Source: Ignavibacteriaceae bacterium (GTDB lineage Bacteria > Bacteroidota > Ignavibacteria > Ignavibacteriales > Ignavibacteriaceae). From it: a stretch of 64,000 nucleotides of DNA. Location: positions 1 through 64,000 of the forward strand of contig JACZKK010000200.1 of NCBI GenBank assembly GCA_014860115.1, written 5' to 3'. The notes under the pieces are model-generated. The model did no database searches. It saw only the letters and a program-made list of their open reading frames with translations, and was not told where the DNA came from. This document shows, one piece after another, positions 16,407-24,753 of the stretch. Made by a program: the position numbers and the translations under genes. The first letter of the stretch is position 1; every line of letters starts with the position of its first letter.

Positions 16407-17063
16407 CTATGCCGCAGCCGTAAAAAACTCTTCTCCATTATCTTTGGTATGAATTAGTAGAAGGTTCGCCCGTACCATTTTAACTAAAGTCCTTGATGCT
16501 CTTCTCTCTGAAATGTTAACAAGACTGCTCAATTCTTTGACTGATATTCTCTCATACTTTGCCAGGTATTCAAAAACCATTTTTTCTGTCTGACCAATTG
16601 TATATTTCTTCAAAGAAAGATCTGCAGAGTTTGCACGAAGTATCCTAACCATCTCTTTGCTAGCCTGAACACTCTTATCATTTACTCTTACAATTACTAA
16701 AGCTTTATTTATATCCAATTCCTTTTCATAATCCTGCAGCCGGTGTGGTTTGTTATCAGATTCGGGAATACTGGCCACCACAACTTCTTTCCCATATAAC
16801 TCAACAAAATCAATCGAATAAACAAGAGGAGGTTCACAATAATTTTCCGCAGCATCTTTGATCATTTCCGATTCTGATTTTTCACTGTCGACTCCAACCA
16901 CTTCGCGATCATCATCCACTCCAAAGATCATGTAACCGCCTTTAGTGTTGGCAAAGGCAATCATTTCTCTGGCGATTTTTTCCGGGGTGGTGAAGTGTCT
17001 TTTGAATTCGCATTGAATGTTCTCCCCTTCTTCAATCAATTCTAAAAGATGTCGACGGTTCAT
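16407..17063 (-). CDS. AlbA_2 (Schlafen-type) domain protein with C-terminal winged helix
   Basis: A 218-residue protein. The N-terminal AlbA_2 domain shows CEFKRHFTTPEKIAREMIAFANTK and GGYMIFGVDDDREVVGV, then VASIPESDNKPHRL. The C-terminal part (about 155-218) looks like a winged helix: VFEYLAKYERISVKELS and ISERRASRTLVKMVRANLL. Members of this family are thought to bind DNA or nucleotides and often regulate transcription. It stands alone, convergent with the TrmH gene. Confidence 0.8.
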   Translation of the reverse strand: MNRRHLLELIEEGENIQCEFKRHFTTPEKIAREMIAFANTKGGYMIFGVDDDREVVGVDSEKSESEMIKDAAENYCEPPLVYSIDFVELYGKEVVVASIPESDNKPHRLQDYEKELDINKALVIVRVNDKSVQASKEMVRILRANSADLSLKKYTIGQTEKMVFEYLAKYERISVKELSSLVNISERRASRTLVKMVRANLLLIHTKDNGEEFFTAAA

Positions 17064-17176
17064 GATTCAAATAAAATAGATAAATGAGATGAAGAGTTAT
17101 ATATGATAAGATTAAAGAAAAAAGTAAAAAGATTAAAACAATCTTTAAAAAACTTTTTTCTTTATACTTAAATTCC

Positions 17177-17225
17177 GTTTCGCCTTGCGAAACAAGACCT
17201 CGTCATAATCATTTTGATTATGACG
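17177..17225. terminator. Two adjacent perfect hairpins after the TPR lipoprotein gene
   Basis: GTTTCGC/GCGAAAC (17177-17183 with 17187-17193) and an 11-bp stem 17201-17211 with 17215-17225 (CGTCATAATCA), each with a 3-base loop. On the plus strand the second is followed by GGTTTTTAT. It lies just past the stop of the minus-strand TPR gene and probably ends transcription there. The T-run favours the plus direction, so the active strand is uncertain. Confidence 0.6.
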
Positions 17226-17230
17226 GGTTT

Positions 17231-19633
17231 TTATCTTCTTTTCCTTGGATTCCAAACAGGTTCTTTAACTACGGGTGATTTTTTTGCTTCAAAAAGTGCT
17301 TCATTTTCCTGCTCAACAGGTGTCAGCTCATCTTCCGACACTGCAACCTGGACTGTATCAACTGAAGGAATTGTTCCCTCAAGTACGAGTGAAGTATCCG
17401 CAACAAGCGAATCTAAGTGAGCAAGTGCATTTAATGAATCCAGCAAAGCGCTCTCCTGCTTTCTTTTTTCCTGTTTGTAAAATGTAACTTTCGGTGCAAT
17501 AACCCGTACATATTCCGATGCGGGATATTTTGCAATCAGCGTATCATAAGATTCAACAGCTGCTGTATAATCATTCAGCTTGTTTTCTTCAATCCAGCCT
17601 GAAGCATAAATTGCTTTTGGTGCAATTGAAGATTTGGGATAGAGTTCGGGGATTTCTTTTAATTTATCTATAGCTGAATAATAATCGTCTGCAAGCAAAT
17701 ATTCTTCAGCCAATTTATACTCTTCCATTGCGGGGTCATAATTCAAATCTATAAAAGGTTTATTAAGCTTTGCAGCCGCAGCATTAACCACACTCTCATT
17801 CTTATAATTATCATAAATAATATTAAAAAGACTATCCGCACTTTTTTGATTATCTATTGTAAGATAATAGCTGCCCATTGCAAACATCGAGGTAGCATAA
17901 TAATTGTTGTTCTGATATTCTGTAAGATTACTGTAATAATATTTGTACGCTGAATCAGGCATGTCAAATTCTGACAGAAACAAATTGCCAAGCTCAAGCT
18001 GATTTTTTGCAAGAAGGGTTTTCAGCGAATCCTCAGTTATCTTAGGTCGTCTGGGCGGGTTGTTCCTGAACTTAAGAGTATCAGGTAATGAAGCAACTAA
18101 CTGATTTCTCAGATTCTCACGTTCCCGTTTTTCCTGCTCAAGTTTCATTTTAGCATTCGGATCAAAAATTTTATTAGTGAACATACTGTCAAACTGTGCA
18201 ACCAAAAGTGAATCCTGTGGCATGGGGTTTCTGACTTTACTGAAAATTGTATCTCTGTTTATGTACTCAAGAGAATCAATGTATCTCGTAATAAGCGTGT
18301 CAGCTACTTTAACCGAATCCTGATAATATCCTGTTGTATCCTCAGTGCCTGCCAATAAATCTCCAAGCCCTGCCCAGCTTTCCTGCAATTCTTTAACATT
18401 GGAAATCTCTTCTGCAATTGCTAATGAATCCTGAACATACTGAGCTGAATCTTTTTTAAACTCTTCAGGATTCTGCAGATAGAATAACTCCTTTCCATTC
18501 TTTTTCAAATCTTTCTTAAGTAAAACGTATCTGCTGAAAAGTCTGTTTTTATCTCTTGCCAGATTCAGATATTCCTTTGGTAAGGATGCTGTTGAAGCCT
18601 TTTGATAATATACAGCAGCGCTGTCGAGCAGCTTAAGTCCGTGTTCATATACAGAACCAATTTCAAATTTAGCTGCACCCGAGTTTGGTGAGCTTTTATA
18701 AGTTGTATCCACTATAACGAAAAGCTCAAGTGCCTCATTATATTTACCAAGATCAGACTGTGTAATTCCCATTTCAAGTTCCAGGTCTGAATATTTTTCA
18801 ACGTACTTATCTTCAGAGCGCATATCTGTAAATATTGAAAGGGCTTCTTCCGGTTCACCCGATTCTCTCAAAGCTCTGCCAAGTTTTATTTTAGCGGCAA
18901 CTTCAAGATCGTAATCTGGTGAATATTCAAAAACATTTTCATAGGCTATTACAGCGTTTTCGATGTCCTCAATTTCCATGTTAAGGTTTCCTACTTCATA
19001 CCACAGCTCTGCATTTATCTCATCATTATCTGATATTTCAAGGAATTCATTAGCCGTAAGTATTGCCGCAGGAATATCTCCAATCGTTTTGCGATAAACG
19101 ATCTCCTCAATGAAAGCTTCCTCCATAATTTCTTCTTCATCTTCTTCAATCGCAACAGCTCTTACTTCTTTCAAAGTTGTCAATCCATCTGAATAATTTC
19201 TCAGCCTCATGTTACATTTGCCAATCCAAAGCCTCGATTCAAGAGCAAATTCTCCTTCAGGATCAGATGCAAGCAGCTCTTTAAATTTTTGTTGTGACTT
19301 GAGATAATTTTTTTGATAATAAAAGGCTTTACCAAGCATCATCAGTGCATCATCAACGTAGGAAGTGTTGGAATGATATTGCAGAATTACGGAACATTTT
19401 TCAATTAGCTTTTGAACGTCAGCATTTGCTGCGGGAGGAATTGTTGGCGTTTCAATAGAAAATAAATCTTTTTTCTGATCGAGTATTTGCTTTTCAATTT
19501 TAGTATACAGCTCATCCGCATTATAGTAAAGATTGAAGTAAGTGATAAAGTTATCCCAAACACTGCAGCCTGTAAGAAATATAAGTAATGGCAGCAGAAT
19601 AATGATTCTATCTTTAAAGAAATTGGTGAACAT
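17231..19633 (-). CDS. Large TPR lipoprotein, possibly PorW/SprE-like T9SS component
   Basis: An 800-residue lipoprotein: the signal peptide ends in LIFLTGC with the lipid-modified Cys23. The mature start VWDNFITYFNLYYNADELY is followed by many tetratricopeptide repeats (for example SYVDDALMMLGKAFYYQKNY, YPKSSIAPKAIYASGW, YPASEYVRVIAPK) and a basic end WNPRKRR. A lipoprotein of this length, with the FxxYYNA element after the anchor and TPRs throughout, resembles PorW/SprE of the type IX secretion system, which suits a genome rich in T9SS cargo. The assignment is inference; a generic Tol/BamD-like TPR lipoprotein is the alternative. Confidence 0.65.
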   Translation of the reverse strand: MFTNFFKDRIIILLPLLIFLTGCSVWDNFITYFNLYYNADELYTKIEKQILDQKKDLFSIETPTIPPAANADVQKLIEKCSVILQYHSNTSYVDDALMMLGKAFYYQKNYLKSQQKFKELLASDPEGEFALESRLWIGKCNMRLRNYSDGLTTLKEVRAVAIEEDEEEIMEEAFIEEIVYRKTIGDIPAAILTANEFLEISDNDEINAELWYEVGNLNMEIEDIENAVIAYENVFEYSPDYDLEVAAKIKLGRALRESGEPEEALSIFTDMRSEDKYVEKYSDLELEMGITQSDLGKYNEALELFVIVDTTYKSSPNSGAAKFEIGSVYEHGLKLLDSAAVYYQKASTASLPKEYLNLARDKNRLFSRYVLLKKDLKKNGKELFYLQNPEEFKKDSAQYVQDSLAIAEEISNVKELQESWAGLGDLLAGTEDTTGYYQDSVKVADTLITRYIDSLEYINRDTIFSKVRNPMPQDSLLVAQFDSMFTNKIFDPNAKMKLEQEKRERENLRNQLVASLPDTLKFRNNPPRRPKITEDSLKTLLAKNQLELGNLFLSEFDMPDSAYKYYYSNLTEYQNNNYYATSMFAMGSYYLTIDNQKSADSLFNIIYDNYKNESVVNAAAAKLNKPFIDLNYDPAMEEYKLAEEYLLADDYYSAIDKLKEIPELYPKSSIAPKAIYASGWIEENKLNDYTAAVESYDTLIAKYPASEYVRVIAPKVTFYKQEKRKQESALLDSLNALAHLDSLVADTSLVLEGTIPSVDTVQVAVSEDELTPVEQENEALFEAKKSPVVKEPVWNPRKRR

Positions 19634-19828
19634 TGCACCTGAAACTATTAAAGAATAAATAAAACAAAAAGGTAAAAGTGAGGTAACCGGAATATGGTAT
19701 AGCGTTCTAGGGTCTTTTAAATTCTGTTGGTCATAAAATAAACTGGAAAATTTGAATTTCTTACATACAATTGAAAATAATCATTACACCATTATACTTA
19801 TATACCTTTATTCCCTTATACCTCTCCA

Positions 19829-20185
<357 letters not shown>

Positions 20186-20253
20186 TTAGCCTGAACATAA
20201 ACCTTCGAAGTTTCCTGTTCGATTAACAACGAGCAACCTTGAAGGTTATAAAA

Positions 20254-23200
20254 TTATTTACCGTGACACTGTTTATACTTTTTCCCGCTGCCGCAAGGAC
20301 ATGGATCGTTTCTGCCAACTCTCTCAATAACTTTTACTGGCTGCATTTTTCCAGCTACCTGTGGAGAACCTGGTCTTTGTTGAAGTCCGATATTTGTTGC
20401 CACCTGTTTGCTTTCAGTGAGCCTTGTTGCAGGTTGTCTTCTCTGCTGCTGAACTTCACCGGGAGCGTGCGGGAAAAATTTAAAGGCAAAGGACACAACA
20501 TCATTTCTTATTTCTTCAAGAAGCGAAACAAAAAGCTTGAAAGATTCTGCTTTGTATTCAACCAGCGGATCTTTCTGTCCATAAGCACGGAGACCGATTC
20601 CCTCTTTCAAATCGTCCATCTCTCTCAGATGTTCTTTCCATTTCTGGTCAATCACGCTTAACATTGCATAGCGTTCAAGTCGTGCCATCAGTTCAGCACT
20701 AAGCATTTCTTCTTTTCTTCTGTAGAATTCTTTTGCCGTATTGAGCAGCTTTTCTTTTAATCCATCCTTGCCAAGCTTTTCAAATTCTTCAGGTTCAATT
20801 TTAACTTCGACGAGCAGCTTCAGTAACATTTCTTCTTTTATCTGATCTGCTTCAACATTATCGAAGTGCGTTTCGACTAATTGGTCAATAAACTCTTCCA
20901 GCAGGTCAAAGATTTCACTTTTCAGTCTGTCACCCTTCAATGCACGATTTCGTTTTGTATAAATAACTTCTCTCTGTGAGTTCATCGTGTTGTCATATTC
21001 GAGCAAACGTTTTCTGATCGAGAAGTTATTCTCTTCAACTTTTTTCTGAGCTCTTTCAACTGACTTGCTTATTAAAGGATGTTGAATTACTTCACCTTCC
21101 TTCAATCCCATTTTTTCCATCACGGATGAAATTCTATCCGAGCCAAATAATCTCATCAGATCATCTTCAAGAGACAGAAAGAATTTTGAAGTACCGGGAT
21201 CTCCCTGTCTTCCTGCACGACCTCTTAACTGTCTATCAATTCGCCGGGATTCATGCCGTTCTGTTCCGAGAATGTACAAACCGCCTCTATCTACTACTCC
21301 TGTGCCAAGCTTAATGTCAGTTCCTCTGCCTGCCATATTTGTAGCGATAGTAACAGCACTGATTTCACCGGCGTGTGCAACAACATCTGCTTCTTTTTGA
21401 TGCTGCTTTGCATTTAACACATTGTGCTGAATTCCTTTTCTCTTCAACATCCTGCTAATTGTTTCCGAAACTTCCACAGAGGTTGTACCTACAAGAACCG
21501 GCCTTCCTTCTTTTTTCAACTCATCTATTTTTTCGATAACAGCGTTGTACTTTTCTCTTTTTGTTTTGTAGATAGCATCATCCGTATCGTCTCTTATACA
21601 ATCTTTGTGAGTTGGAATTACAACCACTTCAAGATTATAAATTGAGAAGAACTCATTTTCTTCGGTTTCAGCCGTACCGGTCATACCGGCAAGCTTGTTA
21701 TACATTCTGAAATAATTTTGGAGTGTAATTGTAGCAAGCGTTTGAGAATCTCTTTGAACCTTTACATTTTCTTTTGCTTCGATTGCTTGATGCAATCCAT
21801 CACTGTATCTTCTGCCGGGCAAAACTCGACCGGTAAACTCATCCACAATTGCAATCTTTCCGTCTTCTGTAATAACGTACTCAACATCTTTATCAAATAA
21901 GGTGTAAGCTTTAAGAAGTTGATTTAGTGTATGGATTCTCTCGCTTGCTTCTGAATACTTGGAATATAGTTTATCCTTCATCTGGATTTTTTCCTGGTCA
22001 GAAAGATTTGGATCATTTTCAAATTTGCTTATTTCAGTTCCCAGATCAATTAGTACAAAATAGTCTTTTTCCATTCCGCTTCCCTGTGCAAGCTCTTCAC
22101 GTCCTTTTTCAGTCAGGTCAATGCTGTTATTCTTTTCATCAATTACAAAATAGAGCTCTTCATCAATGATGTGCATATTCTTAGCTTTTTCACGAAGATA
22201 TTCAAGCTCTGTCTCCTGCATAAGTTTTTTATTGGAAGCCTCACTTAAAACTTTTGCAAGCTTGTTGCTCTTTGGCAAGCCTCTGAATGCCCTGAATATT
22301 AGTACTCCTGCTTCAGGAGTTGGTCCACTCTCCTCAAGAATTTTTTCTGCTTCAGCTAAAATGTTTGCAACAAAATTTTTCTGCTTCCTATAAATCCTTT
22401 CGATCCGCGGTTTCATTTCGTTGTATTTATGATCATCGACATCAACCGGACCGGAAATGATGAGCGGAGTTCTTGCTTCATCTACTAATACAGAATCAAC
22501 TTCATCCACGATTACATAATTATGACCTCGCTGAACTTGTCCTTCTTTATCAACTGCCATATTATCACGTAAATAATCGAAACCAAATTCATTATTCGTT
22601 CCGAAAGTAATATCACGGTTATAAATTTCTTTTCTTTGCTGTGGACTCATTGTATTGAGTATGCAGCCGACAGTAAGCCCGTGAAATTTATAAATCTCAC
22701 CCATCCATTCGCTGTCACGTTGAGCAAGATAATCGTTCACAGTTACAAGATGAACTCCTCTTCCGGTAAGTGCATTCAGATAAACAGGAAGAGTTGCGAC
22801 AAGAGTTTTACCTTCACCGGTTGCCATCTCAGCAATCTTTCCCTGGTGCAAAACCATTCCCCCGATAAGCTGAACATCATACGGCACCATATCCCAATGA
22901 ATTTTATTCCCGACAACTGTCCACGTTTTTCCAACCAATCTTTCGCAGGTAGATTTAACAACTGCAAAAGCTTCAGGCAAAATTTGACTTAGTATCTCTT
23001 CGTATTCTTCGTTTAACTTTTCATCCAGGGCATCCAGTTCATCGTATGCAGCAGCTCTGTCAAAATCTTCATCACTTTGCAGTTTTTCTTTCAGCTCATC
23101 AATCTGTTTTTTTGTCTCAGCGGTATGTTCATTTATTTTATCTTTGAATTCCTGTGTTTTGGCGCGTAATTCATCATCGGAAAGCTGTTTCAGCTTCTCA

Positions 23201-23292
23201 TATTCCTGATTTATTTCATCAACCACCGGCCAGAGAAGCTTGAGGTTTTTCTCGTGCTTATCGCCGAATATTTTCTTTAATACGTTTAACAT
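20254..23292 (-). CDS. secA: Preprotein translocase ATPase SecA
   Basis: A 1012-residue motor of the Sec export pathway. Visible are ATEGEGKTLVATLP (Walker A), VDEVDSVLVDEARTPLIISG (DEAD box), TNMAGRGTDIKLG and RQLRGRAGRQGDPG (helicase motifs), and the C-terminal zinc/SecB-binding motif CPCGSGKKYKQCHG. It is longer than E. coli SecA, with extra length between NBD1 and the preprotein-binding region (about residues 310-400), as in many Bacteroidota. ATG at 23292 is preceded by AAGGAG. It exports the signal-peptide proteins of this window, including T9SS cargo. Confidence 0.98.
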   Translation of the reverse strand: MLNVLKKIFGDKHEKNLKLLWPVVDEINQEYEKLKQLSDDELRAKTQEFKDKINEHTAETKKQIDELKEKLQSDEDFDRAAAYDELDALDEKLNEEYEEILSQILPEAFAVVKSTCERLVGKTWTVVGNKIHWDMVPYDVQLIGGMVLHQGKIAEMATGEGKTLVATLPVYLNALTGRGVHLVTVNDYLAQRDSEWMGEIYKFHGLTVGCILNTMSPQQRKEIYNRDITFGTNNEFGFDYLRDNMAVDKEGQVQRGHNYVIVDEVDSVLVDEARTPLIISGPVDVDDHKYNEMKPRIERIYRKQKNFVANILAEAEKILEESGPTPEAGVLIFRAFRGLPKSNKLAKVLSEASNKKLMQETELEYLREKAKNMHIIDEELYFVIDEKNNSIDLTEKGREELAQGSGMEKDYFVLIDLGTEISKFENDPNLSDQEKIQMKDKLYSKYSEASERIHTLNQLLKAYTLFDKDVEYVITEDGKIAIVDEFTGRVLPGRRYSDGLHQAIEAKENVKVQRDSQTLATITLQNYFRMYNKLAGMTGTAETEENEFFSIYNLEVVVIPTHKDCIRDDTDDAIYKTKREKYNAVIEKIDELKKEGRPVLVGTTSVEVSETISRMLKRKGIQHNVLNAKQHQKEADVVAHAGEISAVTIATNMAGRGTDIKLGTGVVDRGGLYILGTERHESRRIDRQLRGRAGRQGDPGTSKFFLSLEDDLMRLFGSDRISSVMEKMGLKEGEVIQHPLISKSVERAQKKVEENNFSIRKRLLEYDNTMNSQREVIYTKRNRALKGDRLKSEIFDLLEEFIDQLVETHFDNVEADQIKEEMLLKLLVEVKIEPEEFEKLGKDGLKEKLLNTAKEFYRRKEEMLSAELMARLERYAMLSVIDQKWKEHLREMDDLKEGIGLRAYGQKDPLVEYKAESFKLFVSLLEEIRNDVVSFAFKFFPHAPGEVQQQRRQPATRLTESKQVATNIGLQQRPGSPQVAGKMQPVKVIERVGRNDPCPCGSGKKYKQCHGK

Positions 23293-23322
23293 TCAGTATC
23301 TAACTCCTTAATAAAAGTGTTT

Positions 23323-23353
23323 TTAACATACTTATGTAAGTTTTGAAATGCAA
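23323..23353 (-). promoter_or_regulatory. Possible secA promoter
   Basis: TTGCAT (23353-23348), 17 bases, then TATGTTAA (23330-23323), a 6 of 8 match to TAnnTTTG. The leader would be about 30 bases with AAGGAG near the start codon. Confidence 0.4.
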
Positions 23354-23398
23354 TTTAAGAAATTTTGGCTAGAATAGGCTGTGGAGAATCTTGCCTTA

Positions 23399-23440
23399 AT
23401 TCCGGACCTGTCTACCGACAGGCAGGCTTCGATCCGGAAT
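23399..23440. repeat. Nested palindromic repeat
   Basis: Outer arms ATTCCGGA (23399-23406) and TCCGGAAT (23433-23440) enclose an inner CCTGTC/GACAGG hairpin (23407-23412 with 23417-23422). The inner core CCTGTCTACCGACAGGCAGG recurs, slightly altered, inside two coding regions (43429-43462 and 53235-53258). Confidence 0.7.
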
Positions 23441-23583
23441 CTCAGGTTTATATTTACTTAAAATTCTTGTTGATTGTTTCTTGAAGGTTGAGGAAGTTTG
23501 GAAAGAGATAATTTTTTCGGAAGGATCTTTAGTATATAAGTTTTCTGTATTCTATATTTAGATAAGAAAAAACAACAAATACG

Positions 23584-23883
23584 ATGAATAAAGAAAAAGT
23601 AAAAAATAATATTGTTGACTCATTAAAAGAGCAAAAGGAAATAGAAAAGATTATTGTCTTCGGCTCATTTAACAAAATTGATTCACCCAATGATATTGAT
23701 ATTGCAGTTGTTCAGAACAGCAATGAAAACTATCTTACTCTTGCATTGAGATATAGAAAACTTATTAGAAATATTTCAAGAGAAATTGCTGTAGATATTT
23801 TTCCGATCTCAAAGAAAAATGATAACAGCTTTTTTATAAATGAAGTTTCCAGCGGTGAAGTTATTTATGCAAGAGGAAACTAA
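23584..23883 (+). CDS. Minimal nucleotidyltransferase (MNT domain)
   Basis: A 99-residue polymerase-beta-type nucleotidyltransferase. The catalytic motif is V-FGS-(x8)-DID: Gly27-Ser28, Asp37 and Asp39 in FGSFNKIDSPNDIDIAVV; a further acidic residue is in IAVDIFPISKK. Such MNT proteins are usually paired with HEPN proteins, and the next gene, overlapping by 17 bases, is one. In characterised MntA-HepT pairs the MNT protein adenylylates and silences a HEPN RNase; whether this pair works so is not known. Confidence 0.85.
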   Translation: MNKEKVKNNIVDSLKEQKEIEKIIVFGSFNKIDSPNDIDIAVVQNSNENYLTLALRYRKLIRNISREIAVDIFPISKKNDNSFFINEVSSGEVIYARGN

Positions 23884-24253
23884 AAACTGGTTATTATATT
23901 CTGAAGAAAATCTAGAAGCTGCAAAAATTCTTCTCGGCAGTAAATTATTAAATCCTTGTCTTCAAAGTGTTCAGCAATCAGTCGAGAAAGCATTAAAATC
24001 TATTTTTATTGAAAAAACTATTCCATTTAAGAAAACACACAACATAATGGAATTGAAAACTATTTTGGAAAAAAACGCTGTTCAAATAAATTTATCTGAA
24101 GATGAATGCGATTTTCTTGATAGTATTTATTTACCAACCAAATATCCGATTGGTAGTGCACTTCCATCTTTTTATCCTGACGAGAAGATTTGCAAGGACT
24201 CAATTTTATTAGCTGAAAGAATACTGACGGAAGTCAAAAGTTTAATACGGTAG
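23867..24253 (+). CDS. HEPN domain protein paired with MNT
   Basis: A 128-residue HEPN-domain protein beginning MQEETKNWLLYSEENLEAAK, with SVQQSVEKALKSIFI and FKKTHNIMELKTIL, the core helices of the PF05168-type HEPN fold. ATG at 23867 was chosen over 23840 because it starts right at the conserved first helix. The Rx4-6H RNase motif of toxic HepT proteins is not evident: the histidine is preceded by lysines (KKTHN). This may be a non-toxic or divergent HEPN. It probably acts in a complex with the MNT protein. Confidence 0.82.
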   Translation: MQEETKNWLLYSEENLEAAKILLGSKLLNPCLQSVQQSVEKALKSIFIEKTIPFKKTHNIMELKTILEKNAVQINLSEDECDFLDSIYLPTKYPIGSALPSFYPDEKICKDSILLAERILTEVKSLIR

Positions 24254-24354
24254 AAGTAGATTTAAACAATAACAACCTACAAACCGGTGATGTGATTTTA
24301 AGATTGAGGAAGTTTGAACAAGTGAAATTAGACAGTTCAATCTCGGCTGATTAG

Positions 24355-24591
24355 ATGAATTTTAAGGATACCTTAATAAAAATTATCAATGACTTTTTCG
24401 AAAGCATTGGAATAGAACCAATTTTAGGAACAACTTTACTTTTTTTCCTAATTCTATTGCCAAGTTCTAAAAAAATAAAAGTTTGGAATACTTTGTCCAA
24501 AGGAGAAAAACAGTTTATAATACTTGGATGGATTGGTTTATTGACTAGTTTAACTTTATGTCTAATTCATTTTATAAGAAACAATCACTGA
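24355..24591 (+). CDS. Small two-helix membrane protein, unknown
   Basis: A 78-residue open frame with ATG at 24355. It has an amphipathic start (MNFKDTLIKIINDFFESIG), a hydrophobic helix at about 23-37, a basic middle (SSKKIKVWNTLSKGEKQ) and a second helix at about 51-71. I do not recognise a family. It lies between the HEPN gene and glnE on the same strand. Real-gene status rests on length and sensible membrane topology. Confidence 0.45.
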   Translation: MNFKDTLIKIINDFFESIGIEPILGTTLLFFLILLPSSKKIKVWNTLSKGEKQFIILGWIGLLTSLTLCLIHFIRNNH

Positions 24592-24753
24592 GATAACAAC
24601 TTAAACGAATAATAATATCATTAACTCTTTATTAAACTTTTTAACCGCCACCAACCCCCAGCTTACTATCTCCAATCAACAAAGTGCTAACAACCCCATT
24701 TATACTTAAATTTGAGTAATAATTGATTATTTGAATTTAAGAACTAAAACCCT

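Noticed and set aside
17177..17225. Possible CRISPR-like repeats
   Set aside because: Two unrelated single hairpins, no repeated unit or spacers. No array was seen anywhere in the window.
19634..19828. Hidden gene between the TPR lipoprotein and glnB
   Set aside because: No frame of useful length or protein-like composition, and no strong structure.
24592..24753. Regulatory RNA or riboswitch ahead of glnE
   Set aside because: Only an isolated TAAATTTG element was found. No stem system or known riboswitch core is visible.
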